The notes below the pieces were generated by a model that made no database searches, was not told the DNA's origin, and worked only from the letters and a program-made list of their open reading frames with translations. Shown here piece by piece: positions 54,375 through 63,145 of a stretch of 64,000 bases of DNA. The position numbers were made by a program, and so were the translations under genes. This DNA comes from Anaerosoma tenue (GTDB taxonomy: Bacteria > Actinomycetota > Coriobacteriia > Anaerosomatales > Anaerosomataceae): NCBI RefSeq assembly GCF_023161965.1, contig NZ_JALNTY010000002.1, forward strand, positions 212,552 to 276,551. Direction: 5' to 3'. Position 1 is the stretch's first letter; the number at the start of each line of letters is the position of its first letter.

Positions 54375-55247
54375 TCAGCGCACGATCTTGGTGATCGGCA
54401 CTTCGAGTATATCCTCGGCGCCCGCCGACTTGAGGCGCGGGATGAGGATGTTCACGGTCGCCTTGTCGGCCACGGTGGTGATCTCGTAGTCGCTGGATCC
54501 GTACAGCCGGTTCACTGTGGGCCGCTTCATCGCGGGCAACTGCGCGATCACCTCGTCCATGCGGTCCTCGGCAACGTTCATGGACAGCAGCACGCGGCCG
54601 CGCGCCTCGATCACTCCGAGCAGCAGCGTACGCACCTCTTCGATCGCCTGCCGCTTCTCGGGGTCCTCCCACGCCGACCGGCTTGCGAGAAGCCGGGTGG
54701 TCGACTCGAGGATGACCTCGACGATACGAAGTCCGTTCTGCCTGAGGGTCGAGCCGGTCTCCGTGAGGTCCACGAGCGCGTCCATCAACTCGGGGACCTT
54801 CGCCTCGGTGGCCCCGTAGCTGAACTGCACATCGACCGGGATGCCCAGGCGCTCGAAGAACGCGCGTGTCACGTTGGGGAACTCGGTGGTGATCCTGCTC
54901 CCCGGCGGTATGTCCGCGGCGGTGCCCACCGGCGAATCATCGCAGACCGCGAGCACCATCTTCACCACACCCGCGCCGGTCTTCGCGTAGGGCAGCTCGG
55001 CGACCTCCACGACGTCGGCGCCGGTCTCGGTAACCCAGTCGTGCCCCGAGATGCCGAGGTCGAAGTGCCCGTCGGCCACGTAGATGGGTATCTCCTGAGG
55101 CCGCAGCACCTTCACCCGGGTGATGCGCGGGTCGTCGATCGTGGGGTTGTACGCCCTGCTGGACTTGCGTACCGGCAGGTCCGCTTCCGCGAACAGCAGC
55201 AGCGTCTGGTCTTCCAGGCTCCCCTTGGGCAGCGCGATCGACAGCAT
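54375..55247 (-). CDS. hisG: ATP phosphoribosyltransferase, long form
   Basis: 290 residues from the ATG at 55247 with GAGGAG upstream. The catalytic part starts MLSIALPKGSLEDQTLLLFA and contains DLGISGHDWVTETGADV and the PRPP motif ALVDLTETGSTLRQNGL. The C-terminal ~75 residues form the regulatory HisG_C domain (KATVNILIPRLKSAGAEDIL), so HisZ is not needed. It catalyses the first step of histidine synthesis and is feedback inhibited by histidine. Confidence 0.96.
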   Translation of the reverse strand: MLSIALPKGSLEDQTLLLFAEADLPVRKSSRAYNPTIDDPRITRVKVLRPQEIPIYVADGHFDLGISGHDWVTETGADVVEVAELPYAKTGAGVVKMVLAVCDDSPVGTAADIPPGSRITTEFPNVTRAFFERLGIPVDVQFSYGATEAKVPELMDALVDLTETGSTLRQNGLRIVEVILESTTRLLASRSAWEDPEKRQAIEEVRTLLLGVIEARGRVLLSMNVAEDRMDEVIAQLPAMKRPTVNRLYGSSDYEITTVADKATVNILIPRLKSAGAEDILEVPITKIVR

Positions 55248-55323
55248 GGTCTCTCCTCGGACGTCGGGCCGTTCAAACACTGTATCACGCCGCTGTGATG
55301 GAGTGACCGGGGCACGAACACGC

Positions 55324-55352
55324 TTGACAGGGGGTGGCCCCAAGCCGACACT
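55324..55352 (+). promoter_or_regulatory. promoter of the 75-residue/membrane protein pair
   Basis: A consensus TTGACA (55324-55329) with 17-bp spacing to GACACT (55347-55352). It is about 100 bp upstream of the ATG at 55454. Confidence 0.55.
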
Positions 55353-55453
55353 CGCTTTGGTCGTGCCAGCGGGAGCCGTGTGGTCGGGGGGCTGCAGCTT
55401 GTCTGCCGTCCGATCATCGGCTGCCGGAACTGACATCGAGAACGGGGGGATCG

Positions 55454-55681
55454 ATGGCGACACTACGAGAGCGTGTCATCGCGGCGCTCAGTCCGTACGT
55501 GGGACCCATGGTGGCCGACACGTGCGTGAGAGGGACAGCCCTCTCCATCGGAAAGACAGCGGACGAGCTCACCAACGAGGACCTGCCGGCACTGGAGTCA
55601 AGCATGCGCCGGCTACTCGGCCCAGTGGCGCCGGCAACCGTCATCGACGACCTGCTTCAGCAGCTGGAAAGGGGGAACTGA
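55454..55681 (+). CDS. 75-residue helical protein of unknown function
   Basis: 75 residues with GGGGGG just upstream of the ATG. The sequence (ERVIAALSPYVGPMVADTCV, LSIGKTADELTNEDLPALES, then LLQQLERGN) should be all-helical and soluble. Its TGA overlaps the next start (TGATG), so it is coupled to the membrane protein at 55681. A small cytoplasmic partner of a sensor or transporter would fit. No family recognised. Confidence 0.72.
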   Translation: MATLRERVIAALSPYVGPMVADTCVRGTALSIGKTADELTNEDLPALESSMRRLLGPVAPATVIDDLLQQLERGN

Positions 55682-56508
55682 TGGCTTCTCCCGCACGCAA
55701 GAGCAGCGTCATCGCTCCGGCCACCTACATCGGCGCGGGCGTGCTGATCGCCCTGGCAGCCGTGTACTCGTTCCTTAGCGTCCTGATGTATGACGACGCA
55801 CTCAGCGACGCCGCGTATGCGGCATCCTACTGGTTCGGAACCCTTCTGCAGGTGCTCTTTGCGGTGATCATCATCACCGTCGCAGTACGCATCGGCACCA
55901 GGCAGAGCGTAGGGAAGCAGTGGCTCCTCATCGGTCTGGGTGTCGCCTCGTTCGCCGCAGGCGACATCATCTGGACGATTATCGAGCTCCACCTGGGCAA
56001 GGACCCGTACCCCAGTCTGGCCGACCCGTTCTACGTGCTGCAGTACGGCTTGTTCCTCGCGGCCGTGGTCCTCGCCATACGCTCCTACCGGCAGCTCACG
56101 CCGATCCGCACGCCGGTCATCATCGCGGGTATCGTCACGCTCCTGGCGGGAGCAGCGGTGTACGCGGGACTGCTCGCGCCGTACATCTTCCCGGCAGGGA
56201 CGGCCGAGCTCGGCTTCTGGGGATTGGTGGTAAGCACCCTCTATCCGCTGGGCGACGTGTTCTTCATGTTCGGGCCCGCACTCGCGCTCGCACTCGTGAT
56301 CAGACAGCTTGGCGCCGGCCGTCTGGGATGGCCATGGTGGGTGGTCGCGCTCGGCGCGTTCGTGTTCGCGGTCACCGATGCGGGCTACTCATACGCCGAC
56401 TGGGCGGGCATCGGACTGACATCCACGCTCGAGATGGGATGGATCGCCGCCAACCTGATCTTCGCGATCGCGGCTCTCGTAGCCCGGGACGTCTACCGCG
56501 TACGATAG
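55681..56508 (+). CDS. membrane protein with about eight helices, function unknown
   Basis: 275 residues. Hydrophobic segments begin with YIGAGVLIALAAVYSFL and recur to the C-terminus (MGWIAANLIFAIAALVA). Between them are polar conserved-looking patches such as GDIIWTIIELHLGKDPYPSL, DPFYVLQYG and DAGYSYADWAG. The layout resembles the sensory membrane domains found at the N-terminus of some GGDEF proteins and kinases, here without an output domain. It is coupled to the 75-residue gene. Function unknown. Confidence 0.78.
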   Translation: MASPARKSSVIAPATYIGAGVLIALAAVYSFLSVLMYDDALSDAAYAASYWFGTLLQVLFAVIIITVAVRIGTRQSVGKQWLLIGLGVASFAAGDIIWTIIELHLGKDPYPSLADPFYVLQYGLFLAAVVLAIRSYRQLTPIRTPVIIAGIVTLLAGAAVYAGLLAPYIFPAGTAELGFWGLVVSTLYPLGDVFFMFGPALALALVIRQLGAGRLGWPWWVVALGAFVFAVTDAGYSYADWAGIGLTSTLEMGWIAANLIFAIAALVARDVYRVR

Positions 56509-56548
56509 CCTGACGCAGACGACGCGCATCGCCGACACGGGCGCCGGA

Positions 56549-57628
56549 TCACCGGTGCCCGTGTCCTTGTTTGTAGTAGTTCTTGATGGCTCTCGCCTGC
56601 ACCTTGTCCTCGCGCTTCTTCTCCTGACGGGAGCGGACATCGATCTCGGCGTTGACGTGGGCGATCTCCGCCTGGAGCTCCCGGAAGCTCGTCAACCTCC
56701 GTGAGGGCAGATCCCCCCGCTCCACGGCGTCGCGCACGGCGCACCCCGGCTCGTCCTCATGCCGGCAGTCGCGGAACCGGCAGTCCGCGGCGAACTCCTC
56801 GATGTCCGAGAAGGCCTGGGCGAGCCCCTCGGCGGAATCCCACATCCCGACAGCCCGCAGACCGGGCGTATCGATCACCAGACCGCCACCGGGAAGCGGG
56901 ATGAGCTCCCGGGATACGGTCGTGTGGCGGCCCCGGCCGTCCGAGAGCCTCACGTCGCGCGTCGCCCGGATGTCCTCCCCCGCAAGCGCATTCACCAACG
57001 TAGACTTCCCGGAGCCCGACGGTCCGATGAGCGCGATCGTCCCACCTCCCACGAGGTACTCCTGCAGTTCATCGATACCGTCATGATCCACCGTGCTGGT
57101 GACATGCACATCCGCGCCGGGCGCCACCCCCTCGACCGCCGCCCGTGCCGCCCCGGCGTCGGATGAGAGATCCGCCTTCGTGAGGACCACAACGGGCTGC
57201 GCACCGCTGTCCCACACGAGCGCGAGCTCCCGCTCGATGCGCGAGAGGTTAGGCGCGTCGGCCAGCGGGTGTGTCACGAGCACCGTGTCCACGTTGGCCG
57301 CGAGCACCTGCACCCGGGCCGATCTGCCCGGGTCGCGTCGCATGATGGCCGTCATGCGCTCGAGCACGACCTCCACGAGCGGCTCCGACTCATCACCGCC
57401 GAGCAGCACCCAGTCGCCCACTACCGGGAGAGCACCGTCATCGGCGCTCTTGATGAGTCGCGTGGACGGACGCGCGGCCACAAGCGTCTCCCCGGTAGCC
57501 ACGAACGCCATGCCTCGGTCTGAACGTACGACGCGCCCGAGCCTCATGTGCGACGGATGCACCGCGGCGAGCGCGGTCACGGCCGGCGTGAGGCCGAATG
57601 CGTGCAGATCGGGATGTGCCGTGCTCAT
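56549..57628 (-). CDS. rsgA: ribosome small-subunit-dependent GTPase RsgA
   Basis: 359 residues; ATG overlaps the kinase stop (ATGA). The circularly permuted G motifs appear as VVLTKADL (G4), GPSGSGKSTLVNAL (G1) and DTPGLRAVGM (G3). The zinc site is CRFRDCRHEDEPGC with the flanking His. An N-terminal OB-fold region precedes the GTPase domain. The C-terminal tail is Lys/Arg-rich (KKREDKVQARAIKNYYKQGH). RsgA helps mature the 30S subunit. Confidence 0.96.
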   Translation of the reverse strand: MSTAHPDLHAFGLTPAVTALAAVHPSHMRLGRVVRSDRGMAFVATGETLVAARPSTRLIKSADDGALPVVGDWVLLGGDESEPLVEVVLERMTAIMRRDPGRSARVQVLAANVDTVLVTHPLADAPNLSRIERELALVWDSGAQPVVVLTKADLSSDAGAARAAVEGVAPGADVHVTSTVDHDGIDELQEYLVGGGTIALIGPSGSGKSTLVNALAGEDIRATRDVRLSDGRGRHTTVSRELIPLPGGGLVIDTPGLRAVGMWDSAEGLAQAFSDIEEFAADCRFRDCRHEDEPGCAVRDAVERGDLPSRRLTSFRELQAEIAHVNAEIDVRSRQEKKREDKVQARAIKNYYKQGHGHR

Positions 57629-59082
57629 GAGCTCCCGCCCGCCGGATCCTCATCGTGCGGTTCAGCGTCGAGCGGCACGTGGATGGAGAATCTCGATCCT
57701 TGCCCCACAGCGCTCTCGAGCGTGATCTCATAGCCAAGCAGGTGGCACAGCTCGCGACAGATGGCCAGGCCGAGACCGGTCCCATGGGCGGTCCCGCCAA
57801 GATCCACCTGCTCGAACGGCTCGAAGATACGCTTCTGGTCCTCGGGTGCGATGCCCACACCGGTGTCCGCAACGCGGACCGTCGCGCCATCGGAGCCCCC
57901 GCTGACCGAGACCGTGACGGTGCCGCCCGGATCGGTGAACTTGATCGCGTTGGTGACGAGGTTGCGCACGACCTGGCCGAGCTTGTCGGCATCCGTGGTG
58001 ACCAGAAGACCCTCATCACACACGCAATCGAGCCCGATGAACCGCTCGGCAGCGATCACATCCATAGGAGCGACGACCTTCCGCACTGTAGTGCCGAGGT
58101 CGACGGATGCAAGCGTGATCCCACTGCGGCCCGACTCGATCCGCGCGAGGTCGAGCGCGTTGTCCACGAGCCCGAGCAGCTGCTGCCCCGACTGGCGCAC
58201 GAAGTCGAGCTGCCTCCGCTGCTCCTGGTTCAGGGCGCCGGGCAGCCCTTGGAGCAGCACATCAGTGAAGCCCAGGATTGAGTTCAGGGGGGTGCGGAGC
58301 TCGTGGCTCATGTTGGCCAGCATGCGCTGGTTCGAGATGTTCGCGCGCTGGAGCTGGCGGTTCGCTTCGAGCAGCTCGCCCGTGCGACGATCCACCTGCT
58401 GCTCCAGCTCCCACCGGTATCGCTCGAGCTCCCGCTCAGCGGCGACCCGATCGGTGATGTCCTGGAATACCACCACCGCGCGCGCCGCTCCGTCGACCGG
58501 ATCGCCGAGCGGCGTAGCGCTGACCGCGTACCAGGCGCCCTCGGGCGCAGCGAATCCCCTGTAGCGGATCCCGCGAACAGGAGCGGACGCCACGATCGCG
58601 GTCAGGTCGGCGGCCACCGCCTCAGGGGCCTGCACGGGGAACGACGGGGCCGGCAGGCCCAGCACGTGCCGCGCCTCATCGTTGGCGAACGACACCGTGC
58701 CGCCTGTCTCGGCCACCACTATGCCGGCGGGAGTGGTCTCCACGACGCTCATCAGCAACTCATGCTCCCTGCGCATCTCGCGCTCGGCGGCCTCCGCCAT
58801 CCGCAGCTGCTCCGCACTCGATCTGCTGTACAGGAGGTACGCGACGAGCGGCACGAACAGGACCTCGGCATAATCCTCGTACTCGTCCAGCACCTGGGTG
58901 ATGCCCGCGTGTTCGAGCACGTTCGAGAGACTGACGAAGATGAGCAGTCCGAGGCCTATGAGCAGCGGGTACTTGAGTCCGCGGCTGATGCCGTCGTCCC
59001 GGGGCGGAGTCGCCGCCAGCAGGACGAACGCCGCGGCGAGGAACACGAGCGCCGTCGCGTCGAACAGGGCGACCGTGCTCAT
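57625..59082 (-). CDS. membrane PAS-domain histidine kinase (orphan)
   Basis: 485 residues. Three hydrophobic segments (about residues 5-90) are followed by a coiled region and a PAS domain (SVVETTPAGIVVAETGGTVS, FANDEARHVLG). The H-box is NMSHELRTPLNSILGF; the ATPase has VRNLVTNAIKFTDPGGTVTV, then DTGVGIAPEDQKRIFEPFEQ. No response regulator is adjacent. Its start overlaps the stop of the 94-residue membrane protein (ATGA) and its stop overlaps rsgA, so it is part of a coupled operon that begins with msrA and msrB. Confidence 0.93.
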   Translation of the reverse strand: MSTVALFDATALVFLAAAFVLLAATPPRDDGISRGLKYPLLIGLGLLIFVSLSNVLEHAGITQVLDEYEDYAEVLFVPLVAYLLYSRSSAEQLRMAEAAEREMRREHELLMSVVETTPAGIVVAETGGTVSFANDEARHVLGLPAPSFPVQAPEAVAADLTAIVASAPVRGIRYRGFAAPEGAWYAVSATPLGDPVDGAARAVVVFQDITDRVAAERELERYRWELEQQVDRRTGELLEANRQLQRANISNQRMLANMSHELRTPLNSILGFTDVLLQGLPGALNQEQRRQLDFVRQSGQQLLGLVDNALDLARIESGRSGITLASVDLGTTVRKVVAPMDVIAAERFIGLDCVCDEGLLVTTDADKLGQVVRNLVTNAIKFTDPGGTVTVSVSGGSDGATVRVADTGVGIAPEDQKRIFEPFEQVDLGGTAHGTGLGLAICRELCHLLGYEITLESAVGQGSRFSIHVPLDAEPHDEDPAGGSS

Positions 59083-59363
59083 CGCTGCTCCGCGACGCGT
59101 GCCCGTGCCGACCTGAACATGCTCAGCGTCCCGCCGAAGAACAGGGCGCCCATCACGGCGTGAGACAGGTGCTCGGCCATGTTGAGCGCCTCAGGAGCGA
59201 TGAAGCCCTCCAGAACGGTGAACACGTATCCCAGGGCGACTACCAGGTACCCGCCGATGAACCACCGCTTGCCCGGGATGTGGATCGCCCTGACGTTCGC
59301 CACCATGATCGGCGTGAGGAAGACGACCATCAGCAGGTCGACGATCTCGCTCTCCTGATACAC
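59079..59363 (-). CDS. 94-residue membrane protein coupled to the histidine kinase
   Basis: 94 residues from GTG 59363 with GAGGG upstream, starting 3 bp after the msrB stop. Three hydrophobic segments are visible (VDLLMVVFLTPIMVANV, GGYLVVALGYVFTVLEGF, LSHAVMGALFFGGTLSMF), with histidines in IHIPGKRW and EHLSHAV that might bind a cofactor. The overlap with the kinase gene suggests a sensory subunit. No family recognised. Confidence 0.72.
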   Translation of the reverse strand: MYQESEIVDLLMVVFLTPIMVANVRAIHIPGKRWFIGGYLVVALGYVFTVLEGFIAPEALNMAEHLSHAVMGALFFGGTLSMFRSARARVAEQR

Positions 59364-59366
59364 GGC

Positions 59367-59771
59367 CTATCCCTCGTCCCGGTTCAAGTCGAGCGCCAGG
59401 GAGTTCATGCAGTACCTGAGACCGGTGGGTTCGGGGCCGTCTTCGAACACGTGGCCCAGGTGCGAGCCGCACCTCGCACAGCGGATCTCCGTACGGGTCA
59501 TACCGTGGCTCGTGTCGGGCAGTTCCTCCACGGCGTCGTCCGAGACAGGGCGGTAGAAGCTCGGCCAGCCGCATCCTGAGTGGTACTTCGTCTCCGACCG
59601 GAACAGCGGATTGCCGCAGGCCCCACAGCGATACACGCCCTCGTCGGCCGTGTCCACGTACTCGCCGCTGAACGGGGGCTCGGTGCCCGACTCCCGCAGC
59701 ACGCGGTACTGATCGGGCGACAGGACGGCCCGCCACTCGCCTTCGTTCCGCTCAAGCTCGTACCGCTTCAT
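59367..59771 (-). CDS. msrB: peptide methionine (R)-S-oxide reductase
   Basis: 134 residues from the ATG at 59771, which overlaps the msrA stop (ATGA). The catalytic Cys is in [10 protein letters not shown], and the zinc cysteines are CGAC and [20 protein letters not shown] supplies the substrate pocket. This MsrB uses Cys, unlike its MsrA partner. It reduces the R epimer of methionine sulphoxide. Confidence 0.96.
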   Translation of the reverse strand: MKRYELERNEGEWRAVLSPDQYRVLRESGTEPPFSGEYVDTADEGVYRCGACGNPLFRSETKYHSGCGWPSFYRPVSDDAVEELPDTSHGMTRTEIRCARCGSHLGHVFEDGPEPTGLRYCMNSLALDLNRDEG

Positions 59772-60250
59772 ACCGCCGCTCTCCGGGACGTGATCGCACA
59801 CAGGCCGGCAAGCCCGCGCTTCTTGTAGTACTTCTGATGATACTTCTCGGCGAGGTGGAACGGGCCGATCGGCTGGATACGCGTGTGCACGGGACCCAGC
59901 CCGGACTCCACGGCGGAGAGCGACGATTCGGCCGCAGCCCTCTCTTCGTCGTCGGCGTAGAAGATGACGGACGCGTACTGCCGCGGCGGCGGAGAGCCGG
60001 TGGGCCGATGCTGTGCCCAGAACTCCGCGACGAGGTCGCTGTAGCCGATCACAGCAGGGTCGTAGTCGATCTGCACGCACTCGCTGTGATCGCCCATGGA
60101 ACGATACGTGGGATCCGGCGTCGTTCCGCCCGCGTATCCCACACGCGTTGCGAGAACGCCGTCAAGACGCTCGAACCGGGCGTCGGGCTCCCAGAATCAA
60201 CCCAGCGCGAACGTTGCGGTGGCGCGTCCGACGGCGTCACGGTGTCTCAT
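59768..60250 (-). CDS. msrA: peptide methionine (S)-S-oxide reductase, predicted selenoprotein (UGA = Sec18)
   Basis: 160 residues if the in-frame TGA at 60199-60197 is read as selenocysteine. From the ATG at 60250 (GAGAGGAG upstream) the frame reads [30 protein letters not shown] and continues into [20 protein letters not shown], the MsrA core. U takes the place of the catalytic Cys in GCFW. The part after UGA looks complete ([33 protein letters not shown]). A hairpin with a GGU-containing loop follows the UGA. Without readthrough the N-terminus and the active site would be lost. Sec synthesis genes are not in this window. Confidence 0.88.
60166..60199 (-). promoter_or_regulatory. bacterial SECIS-like element of msrA
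   Basis: Starting 13 nt after the UGA, GACGC (60184-60180) pairs with GCGTC (60170-60166) around the loop CCGGTTCGA. Bacterial SECIS hairpins lie at about this distance and have G/U residues in the loop. The stem is short, so its strength needs folding analysis. Confidence 0.65.
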
Positions 60251-60340
60251 CCCGCACTCCTCTCGCCGTCGGTCATGCAAGCAACATCCGCGCCGGAGCG
60301 GCTGGGTCAGCGACGACTCCGCCTGCGGCCGCTCCGCCTG

Positions 60341-61573
60341 CTATCGCTCCAGATGCGGCCGCTCCACCTCGTCGGCAAGCATCTCGAGGAAGAGGCCCAC
60401 ATCTGTGACGATGCCTATGGTCTGGAAGCTACCCCTATCGGCAAGCTTGGTCACCACGGCGGGGTTGATGTCCACGCACACCGTGGTGACGCGCGCCGGG
60501 AGCATGTTCCCCGTGGCGATCGAATGCAGCATCGTCGAGAGCATCACACAAGCGCCGGCCTCCTGGCAGTGGGCGCGCATCACGCGCTGCGCCTCGAGGA
60601 CGTCGGTGATCACGTCGGGCAGCGGTCCGTCGTCACGGATCGATCCGGCCAGCACGTAGGGAGTCCCTGTCTCCACGAGGGTGTGCATGAGGCCGGTGGT
60701 GAGCACGCCCTGCTCCACCGCGCCGCGGATCCCCCCACACCCGCGGATGGTGTTGATAGCGCGCAGGTGGTGCTCGTGGCCTCCGGCGGCGGGACGTCCG
60801 GCGTCCATGGTGATGCCCAGCGAGGTCCCGTAGAGCGCCGACTCGATGTCGTGCGTGGCAACGGCGTTGCCGCCGAACATCACCGAGACGTAGCCGCTCT
60901 TCGCCAGACGGGCGAGATGCTCGGCGGCCCCGGTGTGCACCACCGCAGGGCCCACCACGAAGATGATCTTCTCGCCGCGCGCTCGCACCTTACGAAGCAT
61001 GTGCGCCACGTCGCGGATGACGAGCGCCTTCGGCTTCTCCGATGAGACCTCGGAGTTCATGAACTCGAACTCCTGCTTCTCCCTGGGACGCTCGACAGGC
61101 CGCACACGCACGCCGGTATGGCCGAGCACGACATGCTCGCCTTCGCGCACGTCAGCCATCGCCACGGTACGGGCTGCTCCGTCGGCCACGACGATGCCGA
61201 GGTCCATCTCCGTGCCCGCCACTCCCGTCCAGCGTCCGGCGATACGAACGGCCGTCTCGAGATTCGTGGTCGCGTAGAAGCCCTGCGGGAAGACCCCGTC
61301 TGCGGGGGCCGGGGCGGTGCGCACGTCGTCAGCGTCGACCGGTTCGGCCCCGAGCTGCCCGATCTCGCCGAGGATCGCGTCCAACTGTGCCGCATCGGCA
61401 GCGCGCACCCGCAAGACCGCGATCGACGGGTCGACGTTCGTCCTGCCCACGTCGAACGACAAGGTCTCGAATTCGCCGTCGAGGGCGACGATGTCGTCCA
61501 TGATGCGTGACATGATCCCCGAGTCGATGAGATGACCGGTGATCCTGACGTCCTCGTACGGGCCATGCGGCAT
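60341..61573 (-). CDS. LOR/SDH-type protein, probable ornithine cyclodeaminase (TIGR00300 family)
   Basis: 410 residues from the ATG at 61573, with GGAGG nine bases upstream. The N-terminal ~105 residues match the LOR/SDH region (VRITGHLIDSGIMSRIMDDI). The C-terminal ~250 residues match TIGR00300: KIIFVVGPAVVHTGAAEHLA, GYVSVMFGGNAVATHDIESA, GTSLGITMDAGRPAAGGHEH. The family includes archaeal ornithine cyclodeaminase and the C-terminal domain of cyanobacterial ArgZ/AgrE. So it probably converts ornithine to proline with NAD+; no arginine dihydrolase domain is attached here. Confidence 0.82.
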   Translation of the reverse strand: MPHGPYEDVRITGHLIDSGIMSRIMDDIVALDGEFETLSFDVGRTNVDPSIAVLRVRAADAAQLDAILGEIGQLGAEPVDADDVRTAPAPADGVFPQGFYATTNLETAVRIAGRWTGVAGTEMDLGIVVADGAARTVAMADVREGEHVVLGHTGVRVRPVERPREKQEFEFMNSEVSSEKPKALVIRDVAHMLRKVRARGEKIIFVVGPAVVHTGAAEHLARLAKSGYVSVMFGGNAVATHDIESALYGTSLGITMDAGRPAAGGHEHHLRAINTIRGCGGIRGAVEQGVLTTGLMHTLVETGTPYVLAGSIRDDGPLPDVITDVLEAQRVMRAHCQEAGACVMLSTMLHSIATGNMLPARVTTVCVDINPAVVTKLADRGSFQTIGIVTDVGLFLEMLADEVERPHLER

Positions 61574-61716
61574 GATGCGGACCTCCAACGTAGGGACCGA
61601 GACATGGTGATTATGGTGCATCCGAACCGATGCTGCACTTCGCGCTCGTGAGCACGGCTCCCCACGGGCCTGAAGGGGTACGAACTACGTGTATTCACGA
61701 ACGAAGGATGCCTACG

Positions 61717-62208
61717 ATGCACTCATACAGGACCCGGCCACGCCCCGACCAGGAATCGGCCTGGGAGTATCCACGTCCGCCGCTCGTACAGAAAGCGCCG
61801 CATCGCGTGCAGGTCGTATTCGGCGGCGAGACGATCGCCAGCTCGACCAATGCGCTACGAGTGCTCGAGACCGGCCACGCGCCCGCGTACTACATACCGC
61901 TCGAGGACGTCCGCCCGGGGGTGCTGGCCCCCAGCCCGCGTCTCAGCTACTGCGAGTTCAAGGGCGAGGCCCGGTACTTCCACGTCACGGCGGGCGGACA
62001 GCGGGCTGATGAGGCTGCATGGGCGTATGCGCGCCCTGCCGACGGCTACGACGTGCTTGCGGGACACGTGGCCTTCTTCCCCGGCCTGATGGACCGCTGC
62101 CTCGTGGGCCACGAGGTCGCCTCTGCCCAGCCGGGCAGGTTCCACGGCGGCTGGGTCACCAGCGACGTGGTGGGTCCTTTCATCGGCGAAGCCGGAACAG
62201 ACAGCTGA
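61717..62208 (+). CDS. DUF427 domain protein
   Basis: 163 residues from the ATG at 61717, with GAAGGA eight bases upstream; ATG 61708 is an alternative. The DUF427 pattern is clear: VQVVFGGETIASSTNALRVL, APAYYIPLEDVRPGVL and SYCEFKGEARYFHVTAGGQR, then WAYARPADGYDVLAGHVAFF. The fold is a small beta-tent. The biological role is unknown. It is divergent from the cyclodeaminase gene. Confidence 0.87.
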   Translation: MHSYRTRPRPDQESAWEYPRPPLVQKAPHRVQVVFGGETIASSTNALRVLETGHAPAYYIPLEDVRPGVLAPSPRLSYCEFKGEARYFHVTAGGQRADEAAWAYARPADGYDVLAGHVAFFPGLMDRCLVGHEVASAQPGRFHGGWVTSDVVGPFIGEAGTDS

Positions 62209-62230
62209 TAGCCGCTGCGGTCCGAGGACC

Positions 62231-62671
62231 TCAGGCCGTACGGCGCTCCGAGCGCCGCCGGGCGAGCGTCACGCCGGCCTCCGCCGCCGCGATCGTGAGC
62301 ACCAGCATCGCCGCGAAGTTGTAGCCGCCGAACGCATCGGCGAGGCCCCCGGTGTCTCCCGCGAGTTCGAAGAACCGCGCCTGCCCCGCAGCCAGCGTAA
62401 GGGGCACGAACAGGCCGAACGCCACGTGAGGCAGACCGGACGGGACCGACGTCCCTGCCAGCAGCGAGATCACGAACGCCCCGATGACAGCGACGACGTC
62501 GATCCCTATGAGCACCGTAAGCGCATCGCCTTGTTGGATCGAGGCGCCATCGGCGAACGACAGCGCCATGTCGTAGGCCGCCTCCCCCAGCGGACCGCCC
62601 ACCGCCGCGAAGCCGAGGAAGACCGCCACGATCACCAGGATGAAGGGGACGATGGCCCCCAGCCTACGCAT
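62231..62671 (-). CDS. small membrane protein, unknown function
   Basis: 146 residues from the ATG at 62671, overlapping purE by 8 bp. Four hydrophobic segments are visible (VPFILVIVAVFLGFAAVGG, LIGIDVVAVIGAFVISLLAG, LPHVAFGLFVPLTLAAG, NFAAMLVLTIAAAEAGV). No motif recognised. Coupling to purE may be positional only. Confidence 0.72.
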   Translation of the reverse strand: MRRLGAIVPFILVIVAVFLGFAAVGGPLGEAAYDMALSFADGASIQQGDALTVLIGIDVVAVIGAFVISLLAGTSVPSGLPHVAFGLFVPLTLAAGQARFFELAGDTGGLADAFGGYNFAAMLVLTIAAAEAGVTLARRRSERRTA

Positions 62672-63128
62672 CGGCGAGCGCCGCCTTGTACGCCACGATC
62701 CGATCGCGATACTCGGGTTCGGACACGCCAAGCACCTGGGTCGCAAGGATGGCGGCGTTCTTCGCCCCGTTGATGGCGACGCACGCCACCGGTACACCGG
62801 TGGGCATCTGGACCATCGAGAGCAGCGAGTCGAGCCCGCCGAGGTCCGAAGTCTTCATCGGCACCGTGATGACCGGCAGCGGCGTGTAGGCAGCCACCAC
62901 GCCGCCGAGATGCGCCGCCTTGCCGGCAGCCGCCACGATCACCCGCATGCCCCGATCGGCCGCACCAGCCGCCCAGTCGTGCACCTTGGCCGGCTGCCGA
63001 TGCGCGGACGCGATGAGGAGCTCGTACGGGACCCCGAACTCCTCGAGCTGCGAAGCGCATCCCTGCATCACGTCGAGGTCGCTCTTGGATCCCATGATGA
63101 TGCCCACAAGCGGCGTCTTCTCGGCCAT
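62664..63128 (-). CDS. purE: N5-carboxyaminoimidazole ribonucleotide mutase
   Basis: 154 residues from the ATG at 63128 with GGGAGG upstream. Class I PurE signatures are GIIMGSKSDLDVMQGCA, IASAHRQPAKVHDWA, AAAGKAAHLGGVVAAYT and SLLSMVQMPTGVPVA. It converts N5-CAIR to CAIR in purine synthesis. No purK is adjacent. The gene lies 17 bp after the HemN-like gene. Confidence 0.97.
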   Translation of the reverse strand: MAEKTPLVGIIMGSKSDLDVMQGCASQLEEFGVPYELLIASAHRQPAKVHDWAAGAADRGMRVIVAAAGKAAHLGGVVAAYTPLPVITVPMKTSDLGGLDSLLSMVQMPTGVPVACVAINGAKNAAILATQVLGVSEPEYRDRIVAYKAALADA

Positions 63129-63145
63129 GTCTGCCTCCCTGTATC

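Noticed and set aside
59768-60142. MsrA starting at GTG 60142
   Set aside because: This would drop the active-site motif and has no SD; the in-frame UGA reading restores a complete protein with SD.
60190-60205. msrA as a pseudogene with a nonsense mutation
   Set aside because: The UGA lies precisely at the catalytic Cys codon, the rest of the gene is intact, and a SECIS-like hairpin follows.
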